Assembly: GCA_027083485.1 (NCBI GenBank)
Contig: JALWOO010000381.1
Span: 1 to 5,729, forward strand
DNA: 5,729 nt
Direction of reading: 5' to 3'
From: Amylibacter sp.
GTDB lineage: Bacteria; Pseudomonadota; Alphaproteobacteria; Rhodobacterales; Rhodobacteraceae
A model generated the notes under the pieces. It had not been told where the DNA came from. It did not search any database and worked only from the letters and a program-made list of their open reading frames with translations. The position numbers and the translations under genes are program-made. The first letter of the stretch is position 1. Every line of letters starts with the position of its first letter. This document shows positions 1 through 5,729 of the stretch, piece by piece.

Positions 1-314
1 AAGACCGATTTTCGCTGATCGCTTTCCACCAGTGTTACGCGCATTTCAGGGGATTTTTCGGCCGCAATCGCCGCAATAACCAACCCGGGAAACCCCGCGC
101 CCGCACCAATATCCAGCCAATGTTGTGGGTTATTCTCCGCCATATACCATATCTGGGCAGAGTCCATAAAGTGCCGAACCCAAGCATCTGCCAGTGTTGA
201 TTTTGAAACCAGATTGATTTTCGGGTTCCATTTTCGCAACAAGCCCTCGTAAACCTTCAGCCGGTCAATTGTTTCACGTGAAACATCGTGGGCAATAAGC
301 GTATCATTTTCCAT
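1..314 (-). CDS. rsmG: 16S rRNA (guanine-N7)-methyltransferase RsmG, 5' part (partial)
   Basis: The first 104 residues are present; the gene runs off the low end of the window. RsmG (GidB) uses S-adenosylmethionine to methylate N7 of a guanine in the 530 loop of 16S rRNA (G527 in E. coli); this is family knowledge. Visible features are the N-terminal run RKWNPKINLVSKSTLADAWVRH with HFMDSAQ (about residues 27-53), the SAM-binding motif I LDIGAGAGFPG (67-77) and a following acidic strand LVESDQRKSV (95-104), all typical of the family. The start is ATG at 314, one base after the mnmG stop codon. No strong Shine-Dalgarno is visible upstream, so translation is probably coupled to mnmG. Residues 10-15 (D-VSRET) are encoded by a perfect parS site. 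In related genomes parA and parB follow; they are outside this window. Confidence 0.95.
   Translation of the reverse strand, partial: MENDTLIAHDVSRETIDRLKVYEGLLRKWNPKINLVSKSTLADAWVRHFMDSAQIWYMAENNPQHWLDIGAGAGFPGLVIAAIAAEKSPEMRVTLVESDQRKSV
270..285. promoter_or_regulatory. parS: parS centromere site (ParB binding), inside rsmG
   Basis: TGTTTCACGTGAAACA is a perfect 16-bp palindrome identical to the consensus bacterial parS site. ParB-CTP clamps load at this sequence and spread; ParA then moves the origin region apart, and ParB helps load SMC (family knowledge). The site lies within codons 10-15 of rsmG and is read there as (GA)T GTT TCA CGT GAA ACA, that is VSRET. A second identical copy sits about 1.9 kb away at 2165-2180. 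Two exact 16-base matches so close together are very unlikely by chance. Confidence 0.95.
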
Positions 315-315
315 T

Positions 316-2172
316 TTACACATTCTGCTTTTTGCGAATACGGGAAAGGATTAGCGTAAGAGCAGCCGGCGTAACCCCCTCTATCCTGTTCGCCTGCCCC
401 AAAGTCGCCGGTCTGGCGACGGAAAGCTTGTCGACCATCTCGTTTGAAAGGCCCGATATATCCGCATAATCAAACCCGTCCGGGATCACCAAAGCCTCGT
501 CACGGCGCATAGCTTCAACATCGGATTTCTGCCTGTCGATATAGTGCGCATACCGCGCATCGTGTTCGACCTGCTTTTGGATGTTCTCCGGTATATCGCC
601 TAACTCCGGCCACTTATTTTCAAGTTTTTTCAATGTGATATCGGGGTATGACAAAAGATCCGGACCTGTTCTTGCCACACCATCCATATTCATTTTTATC
701 CCGAATTCCTTCGCCTCTTTAGGCTTCATAGCAAGCGATTCACACAAGGATTTTGCCGATTCCAGCGCCTCTATCTTCTGTTCAAATGCCGCCTTTCGCT
801 GATCCGAAACGCACCCGACCGCAATACCGACAGGCGTCAACCGTTGGTCCGCGTTATCCGCCCGCAAAGAAAGCCGGTATTCCGCCCGCGATGTGAACAT
901 ACGGTATGGTTCCGACACACCCCGCGTAACAAGGTCGTCAATCATGACCCCTATATAGCCGCTCGCCCTGTCGATAATTAGCGGATCCCGCCCCGATACG
1001 GCCAGCGCTGCGTTCAGGCCGGCAACCAGTCCTTGCGCGGCAGCCTCCTCATATCCTGTGGTTCCATTAATTTGACCCGCAAGATATAGGCCCTCCAGCG
1101 CCTTAACCTCTAACGTCGGGCGCAAGGCCCTTGGGTCCACATAGTCGTATTCTATCGCATAGCCGGGCTGTGTAATCCGGGCGTTTTCCAATCCCTTAAT
1201 GGAATGCACATAGGCTTCCTGAATATCCAGCGGCAAGGACGTGGAAATTCCGTTCGGATAGATTGTATGGTCGTTCAAGCCCTCCGGCTCCAGAAAAATC
1301 TGGTGGGAAGTCTTTTCGGAAAACCGGACGATTTTATCCTCGATAGAGGGACAATACCGCGGGCCAACCCCCTCGATCTTTCCACTGTACATTGCAGATT
1401 TATCAAGGTTATTTCTAATGATATCATGTGTTTGCGTATTCGTATACGTAATGCCACACGCAATTTGCCGCGCTGTCGGGGCATCGGACAGGAAAGAAAA
1501 CATCTCGGGGTTTTCATCCGCTTCCTGCATCTCCAGCCCGGTCCAGTCAATCGTTCTGCCATCCAGACGTGGCGGCGTTCCCGTCTTTAACCGGCCCAGG
1601 GGAATCCCGAGTGCATCAATTCGTTCCGCCAGCGGGATCGAAGCCCTGTCCCCCATCCGACCGCCAGACCTGGTTTCATTCCCGATATGCAAAACCCCTC
1701 GTAAGAAGGTTCCGGTTGTAAGGACAACCGCACAGGAGTGTATTTGCGTCCCGTCATGAAGAACAACACCTTCAATTTTTCCGCTTTTCACCAATAAATC
1801 AGATACTTCGGCCTCAATGACCTGAAGGCCCTCTCGCCCCTTGATCTCTGCCTGCATGGCCGCTTTGTAAAGCTGGCGGTCTGCCTGCGTTCTGGGCCCC
1901 TGAACAGCCGGCCCCTTGCGCCGGTTCAAAAGACGGAACTGTATTCCGGCTTTATCCGCAACCCGACCCATTACGCCGTCAAGCGCGTCAATTTCCCTGA
2001 CAAGGTGCCCTTTACCAAGGCCGCCAATTGCAGGATTACAGGACATTTCCCCAATTGCATCAAAGCGATGCGTAATCAAGGCCGTTTTGACGCCCATTCG
2101 CACAGAAGCATGCGCCGCATCCGCTCCTGCGTGTCCGCCCCCTATTACAATAACGTCAAATTCGTGTTTCAC
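316..2172 (-). CDS. mnmG: tRNA uridine-5-carboxymethylaminomethyl modification enzyme MnmG (GidA)
   Basis: MnmG is an FAD and NADH dependent enzyme that works with MnmE to place (carboxymethyl)aminomethyl groups on C5 of the wobble uridine (U34) of tRNAs that read split codon boxes. Numbered from the GTG start, the sequence shows the FAD-binding GGGHAG (11-16), the conserved MSCNPAIGG with Cys45, the block [12 protein letters not shown] (about 52-62), [12 protein letters not shown] (about 83-94), and [13 protein letters not shown] with the second conserved Cys274. The C-terminal helical domain ends with the usual RIEGVTPAA. The length of 618 residues is normal. Start choice: GTG at 2172 has AGGA nine bases upstream and gives the typical N-terminus [16 protein letters not shown]. 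Alternatives are TTG at 2181 ([10 protein letters not shown]) and TTG at 2199, which overlaps the end of mnmE and lacks a ribosome site. The mnmE stop lies 11 bases upstream and the rsmG start one base downstream, so this is one operon. The start region contains parS. Confidence 0.97.
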   Translation of the reverse strand: MKHEFDVIVIGGGHAGADAAHASVRMGVKTALITHRFDAIGEMSCNPAIGGLGKGHLVREIDALDGVMGRVADKAGIQFRLLNRRKGPAVQGPRTQADRQLYKAAMQAEIKGREGLQVIEAEVSDLLVKSGKIEGVVLHDGTQIHSCAVVLTTGTFLRGVLHIGNETRSGGRMGDRASIPLAERIDALGIPLGRLKTGTPPRLDGRTIDWTGLEMQEADENPEMFSFLSDAPTARQIACGITYTNTQTHDIIRNNLDKSAMYSGKIEGVGPRYCPSIEDKIVRFSEKTSHQIFLEPEGLNDHTIYPNGISTSLPLDIQEAYVHSIKGLENARITQPGYAIEYDYVDPRALRPTLEVKALEGLYLAGQINGTTGYEEAAAQGLVAGLNAALAVSGRDPLIIDRASGYIGVMIDDLVTRGVSEPYRMFTSRAEYRLSLRADNADQRLTPVGIAVGCVSDQRKAAFEQKIEALESAKSLCESLAMKPKEAKEFGIKMNMDGVARTGPDLLSYPDITLKKLENKWPELGDIPENIQKQVEHDARYAHYIDRQKSDVEAMRRDEALVIPDGFDYADISGLSNEMVDKLSVARPATLGQANRIEGVTPAALTLILSRIRKKQNV

Positions 2173-2180
2173 GTGAAACA
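2165..2180. promoter_or_regulatory. parS: parS centromere site (ParB binding), at the mnmG start
   Basis: This is a second perfect copy of TGTTTCACGTGAAACA, the consensus ParB loading site. It spans the start of mnmG: the candidate GTG start codon (2172-2170) lies at the centre of the palindrome. If translation begins further upstream at a TTG, the same bases encode LFHVKH. It is read in a different frame from the copy in rsmG. A ParB nucleoprotein complex over this region could affect mnmG transcription, but nothing here shows that. Confidence 0.95.
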
Positions 2181-2181
2181 A

Positions 2182-2185
2182 TCCT
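2182..2185 (-). promoter_or_regulatory. Ribosome binding site of mnmG, overlapping the mnmE stop
   Basis: On the minus strand the bases read AGGAAAGTAGGATTGTTTCACGTG. The AGGA directly before TTG is nine bases from GTG 2172, a good distance, and overlaps the TAG stop of mnmE (2186-2184). An earlier AGGAAA is about six bases from TTG 2181, so that codon cannot be excluded as the start. The arrangement favours re-initiation by ribosomes that finish mnmE. Confidence 0.55.
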
Positions 2186-3479
2186 ACTTTCCTAGGCAAA
2201 AACTGGAAAAAATGACGTCGAGGATATTTTCAACATCAATCCTGCCAATCAACGAATCCATTGCTCTTAATGCCTGTCTTAACTCTTCCGCAGCCAGTTC
2301 CGACCACTCCGCACCGTTCCGAATATGGGTCTCGGCACGATCAAGCGCAACGATTCCCTGTTCAAGCGCGATTCTATGCCGTTCCCGTATAGCAGAGGTC
2401 GCGCCAGCTGCATAACCCGACAGTTCTGCCGACAGCTTTTCAAGCAATTCGTCAATCCCCTGACCGGTCACACCCGAAACCGACAAGCCCTCTGCGCTTT
2501 CAAGATCCGCCTTCCCATAGGCGACAATATCCCCAGGCTCAACCGAAACCCCCAGATCGTCCGGTGTTTGCCCCTTTTCCAGAAGGAAAATCCGCAGATC
2601 GGCGGCGTTGGCTCTGTCGATTGCCCGCCCAACCCCCAGCGTTTCAATCGCATCACCGGAATCCCGAATTCCTGCAGTATCCAGCAAGGTCACAGGCAGA
2701 CCACCCAGATCCATCCGAACCTCTATAACATCACGGGTCGTGCCGGCGATTTCCGAGGTTATAGCCGCCTCCCTACCCGCTAACTTGTTCAAAAGTGTGG
2801 ATTTTCCAGCGTTCGGACGGCCAACTATTGCAACCTCGAAACCGTCGCGAATCCGTTCCGCGATAGCCCCGCCACTGGACTGTTCCCGCATCCCGTCGCG
2901 CACATTAGCGATCAGATCCAGAACCTCCGGTGCGACGTCAACTGGCACTTCCTCGTCCGCGAAATCTATTGTTACTTCGATCAGCGCAATAGCCCGCAGC
3001 AAATCGGATCGCCACTTTTCGGCTTTCTGGCTTAGGGCGCCGCGCATCACCTTCAGGGCTTGCCGCCGCTGCGCTTCTGTTTCCGCATCGATCAGATCCG
3101 CCAAACCCTCTACTTGCGACAGATCCAGCCGGCCATTTTCCAGCGCCCGCCGCGTAAATTCCCCCGGTTCCGCAAGCCGTAACCCCGTCTTATCGGAAAG
3201 CTCTTTCAAAACAGCGGACACAACAGCGGTCGAGCCGTGCAAATGCAGCTCTGCCACCTTTTCACCGGTAAAACTGGCGCCGGAATCGAAAAGAAGAACC
3301 AGCGCTTCGTCCAGATCATTACCGGCCGCATCCCTGATCATCCGTACGCCGGGCTTGCGCACGGCCGGCAGGTTTTGCACCATCGTTTCAACTGCCTCCC
3401 ACGCCAAAGGGCCCGAGATCCGCACAATGGCGACACCGGCCCTTCCTTGCGCAGTGGCGAGGGCGAAGATAGTGCTCAT
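2184..3479 (-). CDS. mnmE: tRNA modification GTPase MnmE (TrmE)
   Basis: MnmE is a dimeric GTPase and the partner of MnmG in wobble-uridine (U34) modification; it binds a folate that donates the one-carbon unit. The 431 residues match the family length. Visible are the N-terminal folate-binding domain (about 1-118, with [21 protein letters not shown] and PGEFTRRA), a helical domain, and an inserted G domain: P-loop GRPNAGKS (220-227), AGTTRD (245-250), DTAG (267-270), the likely catalytic Glu279, and a G5-like SG at 335-336. The C-terminus ends FCLGK, the conserved CxGK with Cys428. The G4 motif, normally NKxD, reads GKAD (322-325), so the guanine-contacting Asn is absent. The ATG at 3479 follows AGG with an eight-base gap, and that site lies in a small inverted repeat. 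rho is 39 bases upstream. Confidence 0.97.
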   Translation of the reverse strand: MSTIFALATAQGRAGVAIVRISGPLAWEAVETMVQNLPAVRKPGVRMIRDAAGNDLDEALVLLFDSGASFTGEKVAELHLHGSTAVVSAVLKELSDKTGLRLAEPGEFTRRALENGRLDLSQVEGLADLIDAETEAQRRQALKVMRGALSQKAEKWRSDLLRAIALIEVTIDFADEEVPVDVAPEVLDLIANVRDGMREQSSGGAIAERIRDGFEVAIVGRPNAGKSTLLNKLAGREAAITSEIAGTTRDVIEVRMDLGGLPVTLLDTAGIRDSGDAIETLGVGRAIDRANAADLRIFLLEKGQTPDDLGVSVEPGDIVAYGKADLESAEGLSVSGVTGQGIDELLEKLSAELSGYAAGATSAIRERHRIALEQGIVALDRAETHIRNGAEWSELAAEELRQALRAMDSLIGRIDVENILDVIFSSFCLGK

Positions 3480-3484
3480 AGTTC

Positions 3485-3505
3485 TAACCTATTGATTTTA
3501 GGTTA
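3485..3505. repeat. Perfect 7-bp inverted repeat between rho and mnmE
   Basis: TAACCTA (3485-3491), a seven-base loop, then TAGGTTA (3499-3505). In the mnmE transcript the downstream arm contains the AGG of the ribosome binding site, eight bases before the ATG, so a folded hairpin would hide it. The stem is AT-rich with two GC pairs and therefore weak. No U-run follows on either strand, so it is not a standard intrinsic terminator. It could be a mild translational control element, or chance. Confidence 0.5.
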
Positions 3506-3518
3506 TAATACCAACTTA

Positions 3519-4790
3519 TCAGGTATTCATGGAATCAAAGAACTCGGCATTCGATTTCGTCTGCTTCATCTTGCCCAGCAGGAATTCGATCGCATCCGTC
3601 GTGCCCATCGGGTTCAGGATCCGCCGCAGGACAAACATCTTTGTCAGATCGGATTTATCCACCAACAGGTCCTCTTTACGGGTGCCGGATTTCAGAATAT
3701 CGATGGCCGGGAAGACGCGTTTATCGGCAATCTTGCGATCAAGCACAAGTTCCGAGTTACCCGTCCCTTTAAACTCCTCGAAGATAACCTCATCCATGCG
3801 GCTGCCGGTGTCGATCAGGGCGGTTGCGATAATGGTTAACGATCCGCCTTCCTCGATATTTCGGGCAGCACCAAAGAACCGCTTCGGCCGTTGCAGGGCG
3901 TTTGCATCCACACCACCGGTCAAAACCTTGCCCGAAGACGGGACAACCGTGTTGAACGCGCGGCCCAGACGGGTAATCGAGTCCAGCAAAATCACCACGT
4001 CGCGCTTGTGTTCCACCAGACGCTTTGCCTTTTCGATCACCATTTCGGCAACGGCAACGTGACGGGTCGCAGGTTCGTCGAAGGTAGAGGAAATCACCTC
4101 GCCCTTGACGCTACGCTGCATGTCGGTCACCTCTTCGGGGCGCTCGTCAACGAGCAGGACGATCAAAAAACACTCCGGATGGTTTTTTTCTATCGAGTGC
4201 GCAATATTCTGCAAAATCATAGTCTTACCGGTTCTCGGCGGGGCCACAATCAGCGAACGCTGGCCCTTGCCGATCGGGGAAACCAGATCGATAACCCGCG
4301 CGGTTTTATCCTTGATCGTGGGATCCTCGATTTCCATTTTCAGCCGCTCTTCCGGATAAAGCGGGGTCAGGTTATCGAAGTTGATCTTATGTTTGGCTTT
4401 TTCAGGGTCTTCGAAATTGATGTGGTCAACGCTTACAAGACCGAAGTATTTTTCCCCTTCTTCCGGCGCACGGATAACCCCGTCAACCGTATCCCCTGTG
4501 CGCAGGGAATATTTGCGGATCTGTTCGGGGCTGACATAAATATCGTCCGGTCCGGCCAGATAGTTCGCAGCCGGAGATCGCAAAAAGCCGAAGCCGTCTT
4601 TCATCACCTCTACAACACCATCACCGGAAATCTGCACGCCTTCGTCGGCCATTGCGGTCAGGATTGCGAACATAATGTCGCCCTTGCGCATGGTAGATGC
4701 GTTTTCAATTTCCAGATCCTCGGCCATTTTGACCAGATCAGCGGGTGTTTTGGCCTTTAACTCGGCCAGGGACATTTTTGTGATTTCCAT
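3519..4790 (-). CDS. rho: Transcription termination factor Rho
   Basis: Rho is a hexameric RNA-dependent ATPase and helicase that binds C-rich nascent RNA and releases stalled RNA polymerase. The predicted 423 residues match the family (E. coli 419). In order: an N-terminal helical domain ([22 protein letters not shown]), the cold-shock-like RNA-binding domain with RNP1 GFGFLRSP (67-73), then the RecA-like ATPase with Walker A APPRTGKT (183-190), VDERPEEV (214-221), Walker B VVILLD (265-270) and the Q-loop region [21 protein letters not shown] (290-310). The Walker A reads PPRTGKT where E. coli has PPKAGKT. The start is ATG 4790, giving [14 protein letters not shown]; the in-frame GTG at 4856 would add 22 residues unlike Rho. 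ATG 4775 (MSLAELKAK) is a possible alternative. The gene ends TGA followed directly by in-frame TAA. It likely has its own promoter and a leader ORF overlapping its start. Confidence 0.97.
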   Translation of the reverse strand: MEITKMSLAELKAKTPADLVKMAEDLEIENASTMRKGDIMFAILTAMADEGVQISGDGVVEVMKDGFGFLRSPAANYLAGPDDIYVSPEQIRKYSLRTGDTVDGVIRAPEEGEKYFGLVSVDHINFEDPEKAKHKINFDNLTPLYPEERLKMEIEDPTIKDKTARVIDLVSPIGKGQRSLIVAPPRTGKTMILQNIAHSIEKNHPECFLIVLLVDERPEEVTDMQRSVKGEVISSTFDEPATRHVAVAEMVIEKAKRLVEHKRDVVILLDSITRLGRAFNTVVPSSGKVLTGGVDANALQRPKRFFGAARNIEEGGSLTIIATALIDTGSRMDEVIFEEFKGTGNSELVLDRKIADKRVFPAIDILKSGTRKEDLLVDKSDLTKMFVLRRILNPMGTTDAIEFLLGKMKQTKSNAEFFDSMNT

Positions 4791-4858
4791 CAAATCGCCA
4801 TACGTCTGCGCAATCGCGGCCCAAGCCACGCAATGCTGTTTAAAAGGGGAGCGCACAT
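4790..4858 (-). CDS. Possible rho leader peptide ORF (22 codons), stop overlaps the rho start
   Basis: An ATG at 4858 opens a 22-codon frame with the peptide [22 protein letters not shown]. Its TGA stop (4792-4790) overlaps the rho ATG by one base (TGATG), the classic arrangement for translational coupling. The rho start itself has only a weak ribosome site (GGCG about six bases upstream). No clear ribosome site is seen for the leader ORF, and a GC hairpin lies just before it. E. coli also has a leader ORF (rhoL) upstream of rho, but I see no sequence similarity to it. The ORF is short enough to arise by chance, so expression is unproven. Confidence 0.35.
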   Translation of the reverse strand: MCAPLLNSIAWLGPRLRRRMAI

Positions 4859-4860
4859 TT

Positions 4861-4877
4861 CGGGCGAGGACCGCCCG
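4861..4877. other. GC-rich hairpin in the rho leader
   Basis: CGGGCG (4861-4866), a five-base loop, and CGCCCG (4872-4877) form a perfect six-bp GC stem in the rho 5' leader. There is no U-run after it in the direction of transcription, so it is not a standard intrinsic terminator. It would lie near the 5' end of the transcript from the proposed promoter and could protect the mRNA or take part in rho attenuation; this is inference. Confidence 0.5.
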
Positions 4878-4888
4878 TGCTTCCCCCC

Positions 4889-4917
4889 AACTACCCTTAT
4901 TTTACAGGGAATGTCAA
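4889..4917 (-). promoter_or_regulatory. Likely rho promoter
   Basis: The minus strand has a perfect -35 hexamer TTGACA (4917-4912), beginning one base after the hemJ stop codon. The -10 is poorly defined: at 16-18 bases spacing the sequence is GGTAGT to TAGTTG, with at most three of six matches to TATAAT, which is common in alphaproteobacteria. Transcription would start near 4882, giving a leader of about 90 bases. The exact -10 and start site are uncertain. Confidence 0.5.
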
Positions 4918-4918
4918 A

Positions 4919-5371
4919 TCAGAACGGCTTCAGTTCAACCATAAATACGATGATTACCATTAAAATGGTCGGGACTTCGTTCATCATCCGGTAGGTTTTT
5001 CCGCTTAAGGTATTGCGATCATGCAGAAAATCCCGCCGTCTGGCCGACAACCATCCGTGATAGGCCGACATCAGGGTAACCATTGTTGCCTTGATCCAGG
5101 GCCAGATCTCGGACCAGTCGATCACATCCGGCGTGAAAACCATCAGCAAACCGAAGGTCCATGTGGAAATCATCGCCGGATTGATGATGGCGCGCAGCAG
5201 TTTCCGCTCCATCACCTTGAAGGTTTCGGACATCTCGCTTCCGACCGGCGCGGTTTCGACGTGATAGACGTAAAGGCGCGGCAGGTAAAACATGCCGGCC
5301 ATCCAGGCAATCACGGAAATTATGTGGAACGACTTGATCCACAAATAGTATTCAGTCAGAAAATTCCCCAT
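4919..5371 (-). CDS. hemJ: Protoporphyrinogen IX oxidase HemJ (membrane protein)
   Basis: HemJ is the oxygen-independent-type membrane enzyme that oxidises protoporphyrinogen IX to protoporphyrin IX, the penultimate step of haem synthesis, in bacteria without HemG or HemY. The 150 residues are typical. Visible are the N-terminal block WIKSFHIISVIAWMAGMFYLPRLYVYH with the conserved His16, a second block around WPWIKATMVTLMSAYHGW with Lys94 (a conserved His and Lys are essential in studied HemJ), and the C-terminal RMMNEVPT. About four hydrophobic segments are seen (roughly 8-30, 62-80, 90-106, 132-147). The ATG at 5371 is preceded by AGAGGA four bases away, which overlaps the end of hemE. Only one base separates it from the hemE stop, so the two are co-transcribed and probably coupled. 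Older annotations may call it a CopD-like or UPF0093 hypothetical protein. Confidence 0.93.
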   Translation of the reverse strand: MGNFLTEYYLWIKSFHIISVIAWMAGMFYLPRLYVYHVETAPVGSEMSETFKVMERKLLRAIINPAMISTWTFGLLMVFTPDVIDWSEIWPWIKATMVTLMSAYHGWLSARRRDFLHDRNTLSGKTYRMMNEVPTILMVIIVFMVELKPF

Positions 5372-5372
5372 C

Positions 5373-5729
5373 TTATCCTCTGATAACCTTCAACATTTTT
5401 TCGACATTGGCCGGATCCCCGTCCGGTGTGATCCCGTGTCCAAGGTTGAAAATATACGGCCCGTCGCCAAGAATATCCAGAAGACGCCTGGTCTCGTTTT
5501 CCAGCGCGGGTCCGCCGGTTACCAGCAACATCGGGTCCAGATTGCCCTGAACTGTGATTTTCGGCTGCAAAACATCCCGTGCCCAGTCGGCCGGAACCGA
5601 GGTATCGATTGCAAGGCCTTCAATCACGCCGGTATCGACAAATTTCAGGTAATTCCCGCCCGCCTGTCGCGGAAAAGCGATGAAAGGCACGTCCGGATGA
5701 CGCTTTTTCAGTTCGGTCGCGATTTTGAC
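5373..5729 (-). CDS. hemE: Uroporphyrinogen decarboxylase HemE, C-terminal third (partial)
   Basis: The last 118 residues are present; the frame is open to the high edge of the window, so the gene starts outside. A full protein has about 340 residues. HemE is a cytosolic enzyme that removes four acetate carboxyl groups from uroporphyrinogen III to give coproporphyrinogen III. Diagnostic features are FIAFPRQAGGNY (about 16-27 of the visible part), GLAIDTSVPADWA (38-50), the conserved VQGNLDPMLL (60-69) and IFNLGHGITPDGDPANVEKM (93-111), where the His of GHG corresponds to a conserved active-site His. It ends with TAA, whose upstream bases provide the ribosome site for hemJ. A GTG at 5690 in this frame is internal, not a start. 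Confidence 0.95.
   Translation of the reverse strand, partial: VKIATELKKRHPDVPFIAFPRQAGGNYLKFVDTGVIEGLAIDTSVPADWARDVLQPKITVQGNLDPMLLVTGGPALENETRRLLDILGDGPYIFNLGHGITPDGDPANVEKMLKVIRG

Noticed and set aside
2608..3495. 295-codon open frame on the plus strand opposite mnmE
   Set aside because: It lies wholly antisense to a clear mnmE, is rich in Ser, Arg and Pro, and has no recognisable domain; it is a shadow of the coding strand.
3655..3663. TTATCCACC, one mismatch from the DnaA box TTATNCACA
   Set aside because: It is a single copy within conserved rho codons (VDKS region), without clustered boxes or an AT-rich unwinding element; oriC is not in this window.
4165..4189. A-AAA-AAC run in rho in the correct phase for -1 frameshifting, followed by a palindromic CATCCGGA and T-run
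   Set aside because: It encodes the ordinary Rho sequence EKNHPECFL; a shift would end after 11 codons, giving a truncated Rho. The hairpin has two internal mismatches and no usable loop. Most likely chance.
3891..4760. 289-codon open frame on the plus strand opposite rho
   Set aside because: It is antisense to highly conserved rho codons and shows no domain; its openness follows from codon bias on the other strand.
4791..4856. In-frame GTG at 4856 as the start of Rho (445 residues)
   Set aside because: The extra 22 residues do not resemble Rho, the region holds the leader ORF and TGATG overlap, and ATG 4790 gives the usual family length and N-terminus.
4861..4877. Hairpin after hemJ as an intrinsic terminator
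   Set aside because: No U-run follows the stem in the direction of transcription, and it lies downstream of a probable promoter, so it belongs to the rho leader.
1..5729. A new defence, mobile or biosynthetic system
   Set aside because: Every substantial reading frame on the minus strand belongs to a known conserved housekeeping family, spacing is tight, and no direct repeats, integrase, transposase or foreign-looking block is seen.

Overview
This window is an ordinary, densely packed piece of an alphaproteobacterial chromosome, most like the order Rhodobacterales. That placement rests on the gene order, on the protein sequences (VSRET in RsmG, FHVKH at the MnmG N-terminus, the Rho and HemJ sequences) and on the parS sites. 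It is inference from recalled families, not from a database search. All six genes lie on the minus strand, so transcription runs from high to low coordinates: hemE (3' end only), hemJ, rho, mnmE, mnmG, rsmG (5' part only).

Layout in the direction of transcription. 5729-5373 is the C-terminal third of uroporphyrinogen decarboxylase (HemE). One base later, 5371-4919 is HemJ, a membrane protoporphyrinogen IX oxidase, so two steps of haem synthesis are adjacent. A 128-base gap follows. It holds a likely promoter (perfect TTGACA right behind hemJ), a GC-rich hairpin and a 22-codon leader ORF whose stop overlaps the rho start (TGATG). 4790-3519 is transcription termination factor Rho. A 39-base gap with a perfect 7-bp inverted repeat precedes mnmE (3479-2184). 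mnmG (about 2172-316) and rsmG (314 to beyond the window edge) follow with gaps of about 11 bases and 1 base.

MnmE and MnmG act as one complex that modifies the wobble uridine of certain tRNAs. RsmG methylates 16S rRNA. The downstream end is therefore a translation-fidelity cluster. It carries two perfect 16-bp parS centromere sites (TGTTTCACGTGAAACA), one in the 5' coding part of rsmG and one at the very start of mnmG. In related genomes parA and parB follow rsmG near the origin of replication, so this window probably lies close to oriC; parAB and oriC are not visible here.

I see no mobile element, CRISPR array, RNA gene or new defence or metabolic system. The points of real interest are the dual-coding parS sites, the rho leader, a hairpin over the mnmE ribosome binding site, and a changed G4 motif in MnmE. 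There is no gene-free stretch over 300 bases.
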